A DNA stretch of 64,000 nucleotides, taken from the NCBI GenBank assembly GCA_037577475.1, contig CM075192.1:10595408-10659407 (forward strand). The letters are read 5' to 3'. Of this stretch, positions 32,461-44,823 are shown one piece after another; position 1 is the first letter of the stretch; each line of letters opens with the position of its first letter. A program made the position numbers and the translations under genes. Origin of the DNA: Chaunax sp. Z400 (taxonomy: Eukaryota; Chordata; Actinopteri; Lophiiformes; Chaunacidae). The notes below the pieces were generated by a model. That model did no database searches. It was not told where the DNA came from and saw only the letters and a list, made by a program, of their open reading frames with translations.

Positions 32461-34706
32461 TCTGTTTACGTTGCTGGTCGGCAACCCTGAGTCTCTGAAA
32501 ACAAAAAACGGTGGAACGTACAGTTGGTTACAGACTCTGAGGTTTGCTTTTTATTATGTATTGTCAATCCTCTAAGACCTAAATATCTTTAACATGGTGT
32601 TTATATAAAACAATGAGGCTCTCTCATTAGGGCCTGATGGCATCATGGTCTTAGCCGGCACTTTTTAGCTACCTTCTCTGCAGCTGTATTTCACATGGAT
32701 AGGCAGGGTTATATGGGATGTTCACCTGCTTATTCAATCTAACAGTTCTCCTCTGGGGGTTTTCCTCAGAGGTTTTTCTCCTAAAATCCTTTCGTGCCTT
32801 TCCCGATTCATCAGATCCAGACTGAACAGCTAACATGAATTATTTGAGCTTGGCCCGGTTACAGGTCCTTCAAAAGAGGAATACTTCATGTAATGTGTTA
32901 TGGCTGTGCCTATTCCCACTGCTATTTGCAGTTTTGTGGATTGCAGACCCATTTTTAGCTGTACTTGGAAGAGATGTCTGTTTTTTTTTCTGAGAGTAGA
33001 AGTACTTCACTGTGGATCCACCACAGTAACTATACACCAGACTATGTGGGAAAGGCACACATCCAGGAGTGACTTTCTTCAGAAACAGATAGTTTCTGAG
33101 TTGGTTGGATTTTCTGTGATCCTCAGCTGGCATTTTATGACCATGAGTTACTGAACTTCAAACATTCAGCCTATCAGGAATCTCCAGTAGCTGGTTTATA
33201 ATCAGTGAACTGTTTTTCTGTGTGGATGCTGCCCTCCATTAGTACAAGTAACACAGGAATTGAAAGGGTCCATACTCTATGCAAAGCATATTTAGTTGTT
33301 CATAGGGTGCTACATGACACAATGGCTGAGTTGAAGAGTCCGTAGACTTAAGAGATGAGAAAAAGCTTTTAAATTCTGAGCTTTTAATCGAAGCATAACA
33401 TTATGATAAATGTTTGCTGTCATCCCACGCAGTGATATTAGAGATTGTCAAATGCATCCAAAATGACTGTTTGTTGATATTGATAAGTGCCTTATTTTAA
33501 AGCTTACAGGTTTTATGTTTTTGAAACAATGTTTTTGACTTCGTCTGCCGCCCGATCCACATCGCACCGGACCTGGAGGAGGTGGCTGAGGAGAGGGAGG
33601 TTTGGGCCTCTCTGCTGAGACCGATGCCCCCGCGGCCCGGGCCTGGATAAAAGAAGAAAATGAATGGATGGATGGTTTTTGACTTTTTGCTCTGTTCTAG
33701 AAATCCTACATACCTGACCTAATTTTGGGATTCACTTTATGGAGCATTTTTTTGAACTGTTTATTCCAAAATCACAGCTCCATCTCCTCTTTTTGTATAT
33801 TTTGCACCTTTTGTTCACACAATGTTTACACTGCACTGCCGTGTCGTTATGACAGTGGTTGAACTCGACATTTCCTCTTCTCTCTTAATTGGACAGAATA
33901 GCTAAAGATGTAAATCAGACAACGGGATTGCTTCAATTTAAAAATACCCATCCTCATATGATTTTTCCACTGTCATAACACAGGCAGCAGTCAACCTTTG
34001 GCCAATCATGGTACACAAGAATACACTTCAGTGTCACATCTAGTCAAAATAATGGCCTTTGTGTTTTTTTATGAGTATGTTCGTTGTTGTTTTTGTTTGT
34101 ACATTTAATCTATTTAAAGCATGCATCAATCAGTTTCTCATTTTAAGTGAAAGGTGAGATGAGTCCTTGAGGGAAAACGCGAATAGGAAATTATATTAAT
34201 TATGACTTGAACTGAGGTTTTATCTTAGACTACAGATATTCAATCAGTTGTCAAGGCAGATATGTCCTTTTAGGTCACCCCATTTGAATAAAGGTCATCT
34301 TTTCTTGTGGCATTCGGGGAGATTATTTGATGGCGTAGGCAAATCAATTTCAGTTTAAATTTTACTGAGCGTTTAAATGAGATGAGGGTAAAGGGAAACG
34401 TGTCCTATGTGTAAAATATGGTAGCCAGCGTTTGTTTGTATGAGCCATTTCTTACCAAAGTATGTAGACGTTAAAGCCTGTGGGCTTATGCACATTGTAG
34501 CCCTGTTTGTTTGTAGCCTGGGAAATGTTTTTACTCTCTCCTGCCTGACAGACAGCATGTATGACTCCAGATGTAACCAAAGATAAATGTATTTTCATTG
34601 ACTTCTTCATAGTTGTGAGAGGGGTGAATTTTATTCAAGGTTCTTGTTTTCTCAGTTTTGTACTCAAATGCATTCTATTTTTTATATAACATAATGATGA
34701 AATAAA
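32461..34706 (+). other. probable six5 3' UTR and poly(A) signal
   Basis: After the six5 stop there is no coding sequence until the SIX relic at 35029. The first convincing downstream polyadenylation hexamer I noted is AATAAA at 34701-34706, giving a 3' UTR of about 2.2 kb that would include a LINE-tail fragment at 33538. An earlier end is possible. Confidence 0.35.
33538..33680 (+). mobile_element. 3' end of a non-LTR retrotransposon
   Basis: A GC-rich island in AT-rich DNA (GACCTGGAGGAGGTGGCTGA, GGGCCTGGATAAAAGAAG) ends in ATGAATGGATGGATGG, the short ATGG-type tail typical of RTE/Rex3-like LINE ends in fish. The body is missing (5' truncated). Confidence 0.5.
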
Positions 34707-35028
34707 CTACATTTACAGAAAGGTTTGGCTTCTCTCATGACTTTTCTCTATGCGTCATGAATTATTGTTAGACCGAAAACATCTGTCTGAACATTTTGCT
34801 TCTGATTTGGCAAGAAAATTGTATTCAAATTTGTCCGTCTGGGCTCCACAACCATCATGATCTCTGCGGGTGAAGCGATGAGCTCATGTTACCCACGATT
34901 TGATTGTGCAGAGTCATGAAAAACATGCATGTTCACAGAGTCTCTAGTATAAACACAAGAGAGGCTGTTAGAAGATCTTTACACACAGGCTTATATCTTA
35001 AGACTTTCGTGCCAATATCTGTTTCCAA

Positions 35029-35416
35029 ATGAACTTCACAGCAGATCAGTTGGCTTGTGTGTGTGAAGTCCTCCTGCAGACTGGTCACATGGATCGTCTT
35101 GCAGGCTTCCTCTGCACTCTTACTCCTGCTTTCCTCTCGTCCTCATCGTCTGGCCCTTGGGAGCTGGAAAGTGTGCTGAAGGCTAAAGCTGCAGTTTCCC
35201 CAGGACCGCTTCTTCAACCTCTACACCCTGCTGGAGGGCTTCCCTTTCTCCCCTCACAGCCAACCACTCCTGCAGCAGCTCTGGCTCAGATCCCACTACA
35301 TGGAGGCCGAGAGGCAGAGGGGCCGACCCCTGGGAGCTGTGGGGAAGTATCGCCTAAGGAGAAAGTTTCCTGTACCACCATCTGGCATGGGGAGGAGATG
35401 AGCTGCTGTTTCAAGG
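35029..35416 (+). pseudogene. SIX1/2-class SIX-domain relic, frame-broken
   Basis: Starting MNFTADQLACVCEVLLQTGH, this is a SIX domain in three reading frames. Frame 1 runs through LESVLKAKA. After about 35195 the match continues in a second frame (FPQDRFFNLYTLLEG, FPFSPHSQPLLQQLWLRSHY, MEAERQRGRPLGAVGKYRLR). After about 35380 it resumes in the first frame (TIWHGEEMSCCFK). The class is SIX1/2, not SIX4/5: ACVCEVL, VLKAKA, FSPH, LQQLWL and LGAVGKYR match SIX1/SIX2, while adjacent six5 has VDKYR and HPSNH. Relative to SIX1 the breaks look like losses of about 5 and 4 bases. No homeodomain follows; sequence identity stops at CCFK, where GTGGGC could mimic a donor. A real gene with assembly errors is the main alternative. 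Confidence 0.7.
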
Positions 35417-38030
35417 TGGGCAAAATCTCTGGTTGTTTTATTCTAAATGTGCTAAATGAGTGTAATAGATAATTCAGTCTATAGGACCGAATTGAGTAAT
35501 TTAAAAGCCAGTGAAGCTGCATACATTACAGCAGATGGATACACTTCACCAGGTACACCGTTGTGGGTGGGCCTAACGGGCCTGGGCCCAAACACTTGTA
35601 CACCTGGCCCCTTCCTAAATTACTTGGAGAAATTGCACTCTCGACTTTTATTTTTAATTATTGTTATCATGCTTAAATACACAATGAAACATTCATTTTC
35701 CTTTACAATAAAAAGTAGAAGACAAGATTCATTAGTCTTCTATCTGTTTGAAGTCTGGACCAACCACCACAGCTCATTTTACATCGGCCCGGGCTCACAG
35801 GCACATCAACAGACACGTTGGTTGGTGACAAAAGCTGCCTCCATATTACCTGTCTGCAGATCAGCCAGCGGCAAAATTCCGAAGCTAGAGTTGGGTTTCA
35901 ACCAGTGGAACTGCTGTTATCCATGTTTATAACACAATGTGTAAAAGTCTTGCACTAAAATGTCAAGATTTGGACCTGAATCGATCAACAACACTACTAA
36001 ATAATAATTTTCAATGATGTTCAGCTGATGAAAGAGATTTTGGGGTTTAGTTGCTCTTATATTTCATAGCTGCATGCATTTCCTTTTGAGAAGTACAGGA
36101 TGAAGAGCTGAAAACTACTACCTCAGAGAGCAATATTAATATTAATACTGATATTAAAACAGATCAGTATCATGTTATAACTTGAAAGGTTTTTTTTGTA
36201 ACATATTTTTTCACATTATAATAAGATATTATGTTATAACAAGATATTTTCCACCATTACTATAGCATCAAACTTTCCTCTATTTATCTGCTCTCTGCAA
36301 CCAACTTACCAACTTATGTTATTATATCATGAAATGTTTCACTTTATAACAACAAAACTTATGAGGTTCTATTATGAAATGGTTTTTGTTACAAGTTATT
36401 ACATTTGAAAGGTTTATCATCAAAACAAGAAAAAAAAATATTGTTAAGACAAGTTTTCTGTTATTTGATAACTTTGCATGACAGAACTTGAAATAATCTT
36501 ATTATAATAAGTGTTATGTTTTAATAATAACATTCTCATGTTATGATGTGATACTATCCTTTTTTCTTTTTCAGGTGCAGCAGCAGTACACAAACAATAC
36601 ACCCATGAGTGGAGCATGTAATAAATACAACCTGTCATGGCTAAATAAAACATCTCTGCATTGAAAATGTTATATATTAAGATTTAATAAGTGTTTTAAT
36701 CGAGCAAACACATCCGTCTCCTTCCACAGAATGATATCAGTCATTTCTGTTTTAGTGAGATAAGTTGGAAACTGTCAACAAAAGGCAAACAGGCCAAAAA
36801 TTACTTTAGGCCAATTCTGGCACTAAGTCTGTACTAAACTAATAAGTGGCCTTTAGTCTCGCCCCATAAACAAAATGTCTCACACTTTAACATATTTCTT
36901 ACTTAACCTAATATATAGTTTCAGATAAGAGACTAAATCAGTTAAATCAGAGTTAAATTTCCATTGAGACAATTTGAAATAATATAGCAATAACTGTTTT
37001 AGTGCATTTCTAATAATTATTTAGAACATTTTCAAGCACAGAACCTCTGTTCTATTGATGTTTTTTTTCCATTGATCTATCGTTCTTATTTATGAGAGTG
37101 GTAAACCAGGTGAAAGAAATAATATCATATACAGAACACAGCAGAACAATGGCACCCTCTCATGGTTAATGCAACACATATTTCTGATGTTATTGGATAC
37201 TTTTTGGGATTTTATTGGATTTTTCTGATGCTCTTCATTTCTTCATTCAGCAAGACAGAATAAAACCATTTTAACTTTATTGCAGACATTTCAGTAGACC
37301 TTTCATATGGTGTGAAATAACAATTGTTGGATTTTCACTCTATTAACATCATTGCACTGATGTAAAATGTGCAGTATAGCCATATAACACAGGTAGCAAT
37401 GATAATAGCTGGTTGTATGGCTGAGAGGATCCTCACCCAAGTGAAGGTAAAGTCACTAGAATTATTCACAGATGTTAACGACCAGGTTCACCAGTGTCAC
37501 CGTATGAAGAGTGCTCACAGCAGCTCAGCTTACAAAGTCTGTCTTTAAGCAGACGTTAGTGCATCTCATTCATATTAATGGTTTAAATAAATGATACAGC
37601 TTTAATTTCACAGGAATGGAGCAAAAACAAAACGACAACAACAACAAAATAACAGACTTTCCCCGACTGTTCTTTCAGCACCATATTCACAGAGCTGTCG
37701 ACACTAATATTGAGACTTCGTGTCCGTGTCACATTCCCAGACATTTAGACAGGGATCTCTGACTCATTCTTCACATAAAACCAAGGAGCCTGGTCAGTCC
37801 AACAAGGCCAAGTCTTTGGTAAGTGTGTTGAGGTAAGAGTGGTGTCTCTGTACACTAATAACAGCACAGCTTACTTCACCAGGTTCTTCTTTTGTGCATT
37901 TGGGTCCAACTAATGCTGGTCATGTACCGTTTACATGTCATCAGTGTGACAAATAATATGGGGTCAGAAAGTGAGCCTTCATGTCTTCAGCTGTGTGGAG
38001 ATTTACCACAAACGTTCAGCAGTGTTTGGT
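35417..38030. other. intergenic stretch, SIX relic to qpctl
   Basis: AT-rich, with many TTATAACA-type near-repeats (36170-36540). No homeodomain-like or other coding exon was found on either strand. A minus-strand AATAAA (TTTATT at 37276-37281) could end the qpctl 3' UTR. Confidence 0.45.
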
Positions 38031-41000
38031 TCAGAAGCCCAGATATTCTGCCAGGAACACAGCCAGGATCTTGGTCAGGTTCAACACAGTTGGACGGTGC
38101 ATTTTCTCCTCTGTGTCGTCCAGTGTGTGCCAGAACCGTGGGAAGGGCGTGGCGATGACATGCAGCACAGGAACACCTATATGTGAGTACGGGGTAAGTA
38201 TAAGGGAAGAGCAAGATAGTGATGATGACTGGCAGCATGTGTTATACTTAAAACTCATGCATCCTGACACCAGACTGTGTGATGCTTGCCGTCTCCGAGA
38301 GCAAATCTCACTCACCTCTGTGAAGGAAGGGGATGTGGTCGTCCTGTACAGGTCCAAGGTACACATCCTTCCTAAAATATGTCTGCTCTGAGGGGTGAGA
38401 CGTCAAAAGACCCTGTCGGTGGAGTCTCTTCTCTGTGAGTGTGGGGTGAAGGGCTGAGTTATGGCATGCAACGAAGAGGGACTTCAAAAATGCATGAAAG
38501 AGTCCCATCCAGGGCTTACCTGCAGCGATCAGACGGTCGAACCAGCGTGCCGTGTTATCAAAGTGATTTGCAATCAGTGGATCAGGACCGCCGAGCAGGT
38601 CCAGGAGCACAAAGAGGTCCTAGAGAAAAATTTTAAACATAGAGAAATTGCTACTGAATGTTGAGTTCTCTTTTAATCACAGCTCATGTTGCTAAGATGT
38701 GAAAAGAAAACACATAGTAACAGTCTTGTGATGTTACATGAATACACTAATGGGGCTGAAACTAAATTTGTGCAGTTAAATGGCTGTTAAAATTAGAATA
38801 GATACATAAAGACATGACAGACCTGCTGCTGTTGTACGTTTCTGTCAGCTAATTTCAGCCTGCGCATGCATAATTTAGAGTGTGTGTCTGGATCCGGATT
38901 TGACGATAAGTTTTGAAGGCTGCAGGTATTTCTGCAGAAAGTCAATACAGTTTCCTCACCACAGATTGAAGCATTGTGGCTTGCGCCGAGCCGAAGGGGT
39001 GAGGCGTGTTGGCCATGAGTTTAGCCAGGTGACGGGAGCCGTACAGTGAGTCTGTGGCAGTCCACTCTTCAAATGACTCCTCCCCATCAAAAAACACCAG
39101 CTGAAGAGACACTGGTAGTTTCTGGAAGGAAACCAAATTAAAATATGTCACAGAAACTGAGACCAATTTCTCTTTCTGCGGTGATGTTGCAGTGTAACAT
39201 AAATCACAGCTTCTAGAGAGATCCTGCTATAAACAGATGACTGCTGCAAAGATAGTAAGGAGCTGGAGTCAGCAATTCCTATCCTATACTGCAGACACAG
39301 AGGCAAGGAGGAACTTAGCTCAACTTCACAGATGCACCTGCACCTGGAAAAACTCAGTTTGTGCTCATGATCATAGCAGAATAATAGCAAAATGACATTA
39401 AAACAATCACCTAAGTAAATATGTGCTTAAAAATGTAAAAATAAGCCAGACTATGAGATGCACACCTTTAGAGCTTCTGCAAAACACGTGTGAAATTTCA
39501 TTGACTTCCTTCCATCGTGTTTTGAGATATACCATACCAAAAAACATACACATATATGGACATACAAATATGGACTACAGATACATAAGGTAACCCTATA
39601 TGCTCCCTTTGGTCGGGGCTTAAAGACATATTTTTCCTCTTACCTGTATTGCTAGTTATCCATCAAGATTTGTTTTGTGAGATGCAGAGTTTTGGAAATA
39701 TCTGCTACAGAGAGATCTTCCCTCTCTACTTGCTTGTGGTGCCACAAAAAATACATTTGAAAAACTCAACAGCAACGTCTCTCTCCAGAAATCATAACCC
39801 AGGTACTCAAGATAAACCACAGACCTTGGTGCGAGCAGTTTCACACAAGAACTATTTTCTCTCTGTATCACTGCGCAGAAGGAAGTGGGCGTCTAATCAT
39901 GGACGAGAGGCTAGCTAACTAAGCTAACCACTTCTCAGCTTGTGATGAGCCTCTCATCCATGAGTAGATGCATGTTTCCTCCTGCATGGAGATAAAGTGT
40001 CGTTCGGTAGAAAAGAAAAAGTTCTGCCATGAAAATGTTCAATGATATGTAACCATATGAACCACTGAACCAAGACATCAACACTCATGTAAGAAAACAC
40101 AAAGAAGCACATACCTGTTGCTTGAATGATTTAAGCTTGGTATCCAGAGCGGTGACAAGCTCCAGGATCATAGCACAGGGCACTGCTGAGTCACTGGCTC
40201 CCACAAACACCTTCTCATGGTCTCGGGGGTCTGGAGGCAAAGCCTTGGAGTCGTAGTGGCAGGCCAGGAGCAGCCTGCGTGGGGCTGAAGGGTCCAGCGT
40301 GGCAATGACGTTGGTGAACATGACCTGGCCTCGTGGGGTTGAAGAGTGGAAGGAGTCGAAGTCTATGGCCCAGCCAGCAGACAGCGAGGACAGGGTGGAG
40401 GTGATGTGCTGGAGCAGAGCAAAGAGGGCGGATTAAAGATGACATTTAGAGACAATGCTTAATGTTGTGTAATATGTGTGTAACTATATAAAATATTTAC
40501 ACACCTGCTGGACCGCCCGGCTGCCTTGTGTCCCTGGGAGCCTCTCTATTAAGATGGGCCTAAGGTAAGTCTCCCACAGGCGAGTACCATCCACCTGAGA
40601 GGCCAGACGGTGGATTTGAGCTGGAGAGCATTTACTGGGTTTGTGGGACAACTGGATGGACATGAGAGAGGATGAATAATTAAAATTGGAAAAAATATAT
40701 ATCCTGTGAACAAAAAGTGGGGCAGCAATCTGCAACAAGAGCATAGAAAAATCCAAAATTCCAGGTGGTACAGAGGTGGTTTCAGTGGCCCAGGTTCTAC
40801 AGAATGCCCTTCAAGGTTGCTCCACATACTCTCTGATCCATGCTCTTCATACATGTGTTTACACTTTATTTACCCAACAGTGTCATTCTGTTTCATAGTG
40901 TAATTGTCATTTATGTCTACTCTATTTTGTACAGTATCTCTTGCATGCTGGAGGAGGGATGGCTCCTCTGTTCATCTTCATGATATTTCTCCTTATTATT

Positions 41001-42546
41001 TCCCCATTAAAGTTTACTTTTCGTGTGTCCTTGTATGAATTGAGGCTCGAAAACTAGAGATTATCTAAGCCCCTTGAGGCAAATTTCATCTGCTCGAGTT
41101 ACTCTGTGATATACCTTAAATCTGTACCTACATACAAGCAGGATCTTGGAATCTCATAACTAATTTGGGATGGTCCAGTATGAAATTTACAAACTAATAA
41201 TGTGGAATCTTGAATCCTCCAATACACAAACACTGAGAGTAAATTAAGAGACACCTTGATTCCAGCAGTAAGACATTGAAATAAAACATATTTACATTTT
41301 CATGGATTCAAGATTTTTCAATGAGGGAGAAAGTCATTAAAAAAGAAATTCAACTATTTGTTGAAAAACCATATCAGACAAAAGGTATTATGCCAAACAG
41401 AGCAGCCTTAAAACATGTGGAGGATCCAGTGAATAATAAGGAAATTTGCTTGAATATATTTGTACAGCACATTTCAACAACAAGGCAGTTAGAAGTGCTT
41501 TACATAGAATATAAAAGGCATTAAGGCGGCATATAAAAGCAGTATAGTACAATATAAAAAGCATTTAGATATAAATGTTAAATAGAAAATAAAAGAAATA
41601 AAAAATACATGAGTAAAAGTTACAGGAAGTGGAAAACAAAGGTTTTCAGCCATGCTTTAAAAGAAGTGAGGGTTGTAGCAGACCAGTGATGTGCATCAGC
41701 CGCAGCAGTCTGATTGATTTATTTTTAGACAAACCTGTAATCACACCATTACAGCAGTCAAGTCGAAAGACAATAAATGCATGAAGAAGTTTTTCCAAAT
41801 CCTGCTGAGTCATCATTCCTTTAATAGATGATATATTCTTAGTAGGCTGTTTTTATAATTGTCTTAATGTGGCAGTCAGGTTTGAGTCCATGACTACGCC
41901 CAAAGTGGCTTTTAACTTTACCAACCAGACCTGAGCGCTGACTTCTAAAAAAGAATTGTATCTTTAACTGAGGAAAAAATTAGCACACCCACTGGTTTGC
42001 CCTTATTTAGAGCTTCTCTTCAATTATAGCTCTCTGGTGATATAGTTATGGAGATTTGTGTGTCAGCTGCATGATTATATTTATTTTTGTCGTTTTCTAT
42101 CATTTGAACAAAAGGCCCTACAATGGAGCTTTGTGGAACTCCACACATTGTTTTTGTTAGTTCAGATGCAGATACTGAAGTAGCTCCTGTCCTTTAAAGC
42201 AGCATTCAAACCAGTTTGGCAGGCAATAAATCCATTATTAAAATATTTTATCGAATCCAAATTAAACAAAGGTTGTGTGGAGGAAATGTTGAAGAATAAA
42301 CGTTTGTTTATCTCTTATAACTCTTACCCTGTCTTTGGTCAGATCTAAGGCAGGCATGTGGTTCACGTGTCCATTGGTGGTGTCGTTGGACAGGTAGACT
42401 CCCAGAATCACAGCCAGCACCAGAACCGCGAGGAGACAGAGCAGCAGTACACGGGCCCAGGGCATTCGCACCCGGTCGCAGCCAGGGAAGGAGACGCTGC
42501 CGTCGCTCTGCTGCAGAGGCTTGTACCTCCGACTGGACCTGGACAT
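38031..42546 (-). CDS. qpctl: QPCTL, Golgi glutaminyl-peptide cyclotransferase-like
   Basis: Zinc enzyme that converts N-terminal Gln/Glu of secreted proteins to pyroglutamate; QPCTL is the Golgi-anchored isoenzyme. Seven coding exons join in phase: 42546-42328, 40651-40505, 40408-40115, 39121-38960, 38619-38520, 38432-38316 and 38176-38031, for 394 residues (human 382). Seen: basic cytosolic N-terminus, one membrane anchor (about 29-52, WARVLLLCLLAVLVLAVILG), then the M28-like fold. Metal and catalytic motifs are intact: LLACHYDSK (Asp ligand about 175), FFDGEE (catalytic and ligand Glu about 234/235) and PFPRFWH (ligand His near the C-terminus), plus DDHIPFLHRG. The C-terminus ILAVFLAEYLGF is nearly identical to human. 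The anchor separates it from secreted QPCT. Intron 1 holds a LINE relic and intron 3 a family C repeat. The gene is divergent from rrm1. Confidence 0.95.
39440..39625. repeat. dispersed repeat, family C
   Basis: GACTATGAGATGCACACCTT, then GTGAAATTTCATTGACTTCC and GTAACCCTATATGCTCCC match the series at 14139-14480 and 55265-55385. It is in a qpctl intron. Confidence 0.55.
41460..42250 (-). mobile_element. LINE reverse-transcriptase relic (L2/Rex1-like)
   Basis: On the minus strand in qpctl intron 1, decayed reverse-transcriptase motifs appear in order: CGVPQSSIVGPF (about 42150-42110; intact elements read CGVPQGSILGPLLF), then NHAADTQISITISPESY (about 42075-42030), a decayed YADDTQIYI active-site motif. 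Phrases matching the downstream RT/thumb region (AGGATTTGGAAAAACTTCTT near 41800) follow. Frame is broken repeatedly, so it is inactive. The stretch 41460-41640, with TACAGCACATTTCAACAAC, looks like a separate LINE or SINE tail. Confidence 0.7.
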
Positions 42547-44500
42547 GATTCGGAGATGGTGTCTCCCTAATGCCGATCAGCAAGTGTTAACAGCTACGTG
42601 TCCAAAGAGAGTTGCGGAGCATGTGGGAGGGAAATCATCACAGGAAGTCGAGGACGTTGGCTCTGAACTGAGCCAGACCCGAGGAAAACATGCAATCTGT
42701 CCTGATTCAATCAAATTATCCAACATTCGCATTTGATGGTCAATCTTATGTGGTCCCGGTCTCAGGTGTGACTCTAGCAGCCTGTTTTTTTAAAGACGAG
42801 TATGGCTTTAGGACTGATTTCATTAAGTTTGTGCAGGATACATTATAATTTATGCACAAACATACATTCTGTCTCTAGCTTCTGCAGGTTAGCGTGCAAC
42901 ACTTTACTGCTGTTAAACTGATTGCAATGAACTCAGTTCTGTCTGCAACAAAATGAGGATGTTGCGAACTTCTCGTGAGTCTTCTGGTGCAGTAACTTAG
43001 TCCAAAATGTATACACATTTGACGTTGTATCATTTCGGGACATATCAGTGTTTTCCTGCTTAGAGGCTTCTTCTTCTTGTTGTCATAATAGTTAACGTTG
43101 ACGGTGCATACCGCCACCTACTGTTCCGGAGTGTACAGAAAAGCTTTTTATGTTTTACACTTCTATAAGCAACAAAAAACTGTAAACTCATTAAAGTACA
43201 CAGTATATAACCTTATTAAAAAGATGATTCCATCTTAGGGCTCCTTTAATCCCACTCCATTGTATGCTTCTTCCTTTTCTTCTTCCCCTCTGTCAATATA
43301 ACAAATACGTATGTCAAAAACAACAGCACAAAGCTTGCATTGAACAATACAACAAAAGTACAAAAAATAAATACAGAAGTATAATTACTATGTATGTATG
43401 AGGGATAAAAACCTAAAGGAAAACTTTAAATATAGTACAAAGCAGTTACAATTTTCATTGCTTTTTGTTTTATGGAGTGTAGAATTAAGTAAATGTATTG
43501 TTTTTAACTCGTGATAAAAGGCAGTAAAATATGGTTTCTTACCGTCTTCCTTGTGAAATTTGTAATAATGTAACATAGTCTGTGCAATGTGTTTATTTAA
43601 CATTGTGCCTTTGCTGATGTTGATGAAGCCAGGTTTTCACAAGCTGAACCATAAAGTAATCCCCACCTGCTCATTAAAATTGTTATTAAAGTGAAGTAAA
43701 CTGAATGTGCTGCAACTGTCATGTGCTGTCTGTCTTTCCTATATTATTGACTTTTTCTTTTGTAATTGCAGGTTTGCATAATGCACAATGGTGTCTACTC
43801 CATATTTAGCTGATAGGCTTTGCTGGGTACAATACTGTAACTGAATAAGTTGCACAAGTTATTTTGTATTTACCGCTTTAGCAAATGCAAAATCATACAT
43901 AATCATTGTCTTTGAACTTCCAAGATTATAACAATTAGAAAACAAACAAATCAGTCTATATCAAAATATGACATGATCTCTTTTCAACTCATGGCAATAA
44001 AAAGAAAACAGCAACCATTTCCCTTGTAGAAACAAAATGATAAGCTGGAATTTTTATCTTACATTCAGGGTCAAACTCATTTATGGCAGTATAGGTCTAC
44101 TGATTCCATCTTCTCTTCAATTCCTCATCAGAGTCATCTGTGAACACAAACTACTTGTATAACATGTTACCTAATTACAAGTTTCAAAATTACATTACTC
44201 TTATTACACCACAAACCTCCATTCAAACTAAAGGTATGATTAATGTGTGTGCATGCAAGATTTGAACTAAGAGAGAGTAGTAATAAACGTGTTTTTTTCC
44301 TTTTCCCTTACACACATGTCAAGTAATTGCATCAGCCTCTTATTATTTTTTTCCCTGGTTCGTTTATGTTTGTAGAAATAATTGATTAGATTGTAGAAAT
44401 GATAGATGCAATCCAGCAAAATAAGTAAGAACATAGGTCGCATATATGTTTGTGCCTTATGTGAATCAGAATTGGTAATCCTGCCTCAAATCAAAACAAA
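42547..44500. other. intergenic stretch between qpctl and rrm1
   Basis: Shared upstream region of the divergent genes qpctl and rrm1. No exon is supported. The 42547-42740 part is higher in GC and is probably qpctl 5' UTR or promoter. Confidence 0.45.
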
Positions 44501-44526
44501 ACATGTTTTATAACCTACTTCTCTGT

Positions 44527-44633
44527 CCCGCCACATTTTTGTCCGGGAAAATGAACGGAAGAGGAAGTTGACATTTTGAACGCTTGTGATTCGTCCTCAC
44601 ACATGGAGTCCCGCGTTTTCTGCTGCTGATTGG
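44527..44633 (+). promoter_or_regulatory. rrm1 promoter with S-phase-type motifs
   Basis: Within 300 bp upstream of the rrm1 start are CCCGCC (44527-44532, CDE/E2F-like), TTTGAA (44575-44580, CHR-like), TCCCGCGTTTTC (about 44608-44620, E2F-like) and an inverted CCAAT box GATTGG (44628-44633). No TATA box is seen. The combination suits a cell-cycle-regulated DNA synthesis gene, though the CDE-CHR spacing is wider than the classical 4 bases. Confidence 0.4.
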
Positions 44634-44823
44634 TTCATCGTTGCTCGCCTTCCGTACATAAACAACATTAGCGGTATTTTGAGGAGCTGTTCGCGCTTTC
44701 TCTTCCTTTGAGTCCGACAGGAGACTGTTCTCCCGGCCGCACATTCAGACACCGAGAAGAAGACAATCTTGGACAGCTGCTGTTTTTTTTTTCTGAAGAC
44801 GAGTAACATCACACGTTGACGAC

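Noticed and set aside
35417..35470. Possible decayed homeodomain start after CCFK in the SIX relic (NVLNECNR resembling NALKECYK)
   Set aside because: Too short and spaced wrongly relative to the SIX domain; likely coincidence.
36576..36620. Acceptor-like TTTTTTCTTTTTCAG that could begin a second exon of the SIX relic
   Set aside because: Following sequence has early stops and no homeodomain similarity in any frame.
37892..38391. Plus-strand open frames over the last qpctl exons
   Set aside because: Antisense shadows of qpctl coding sequence.
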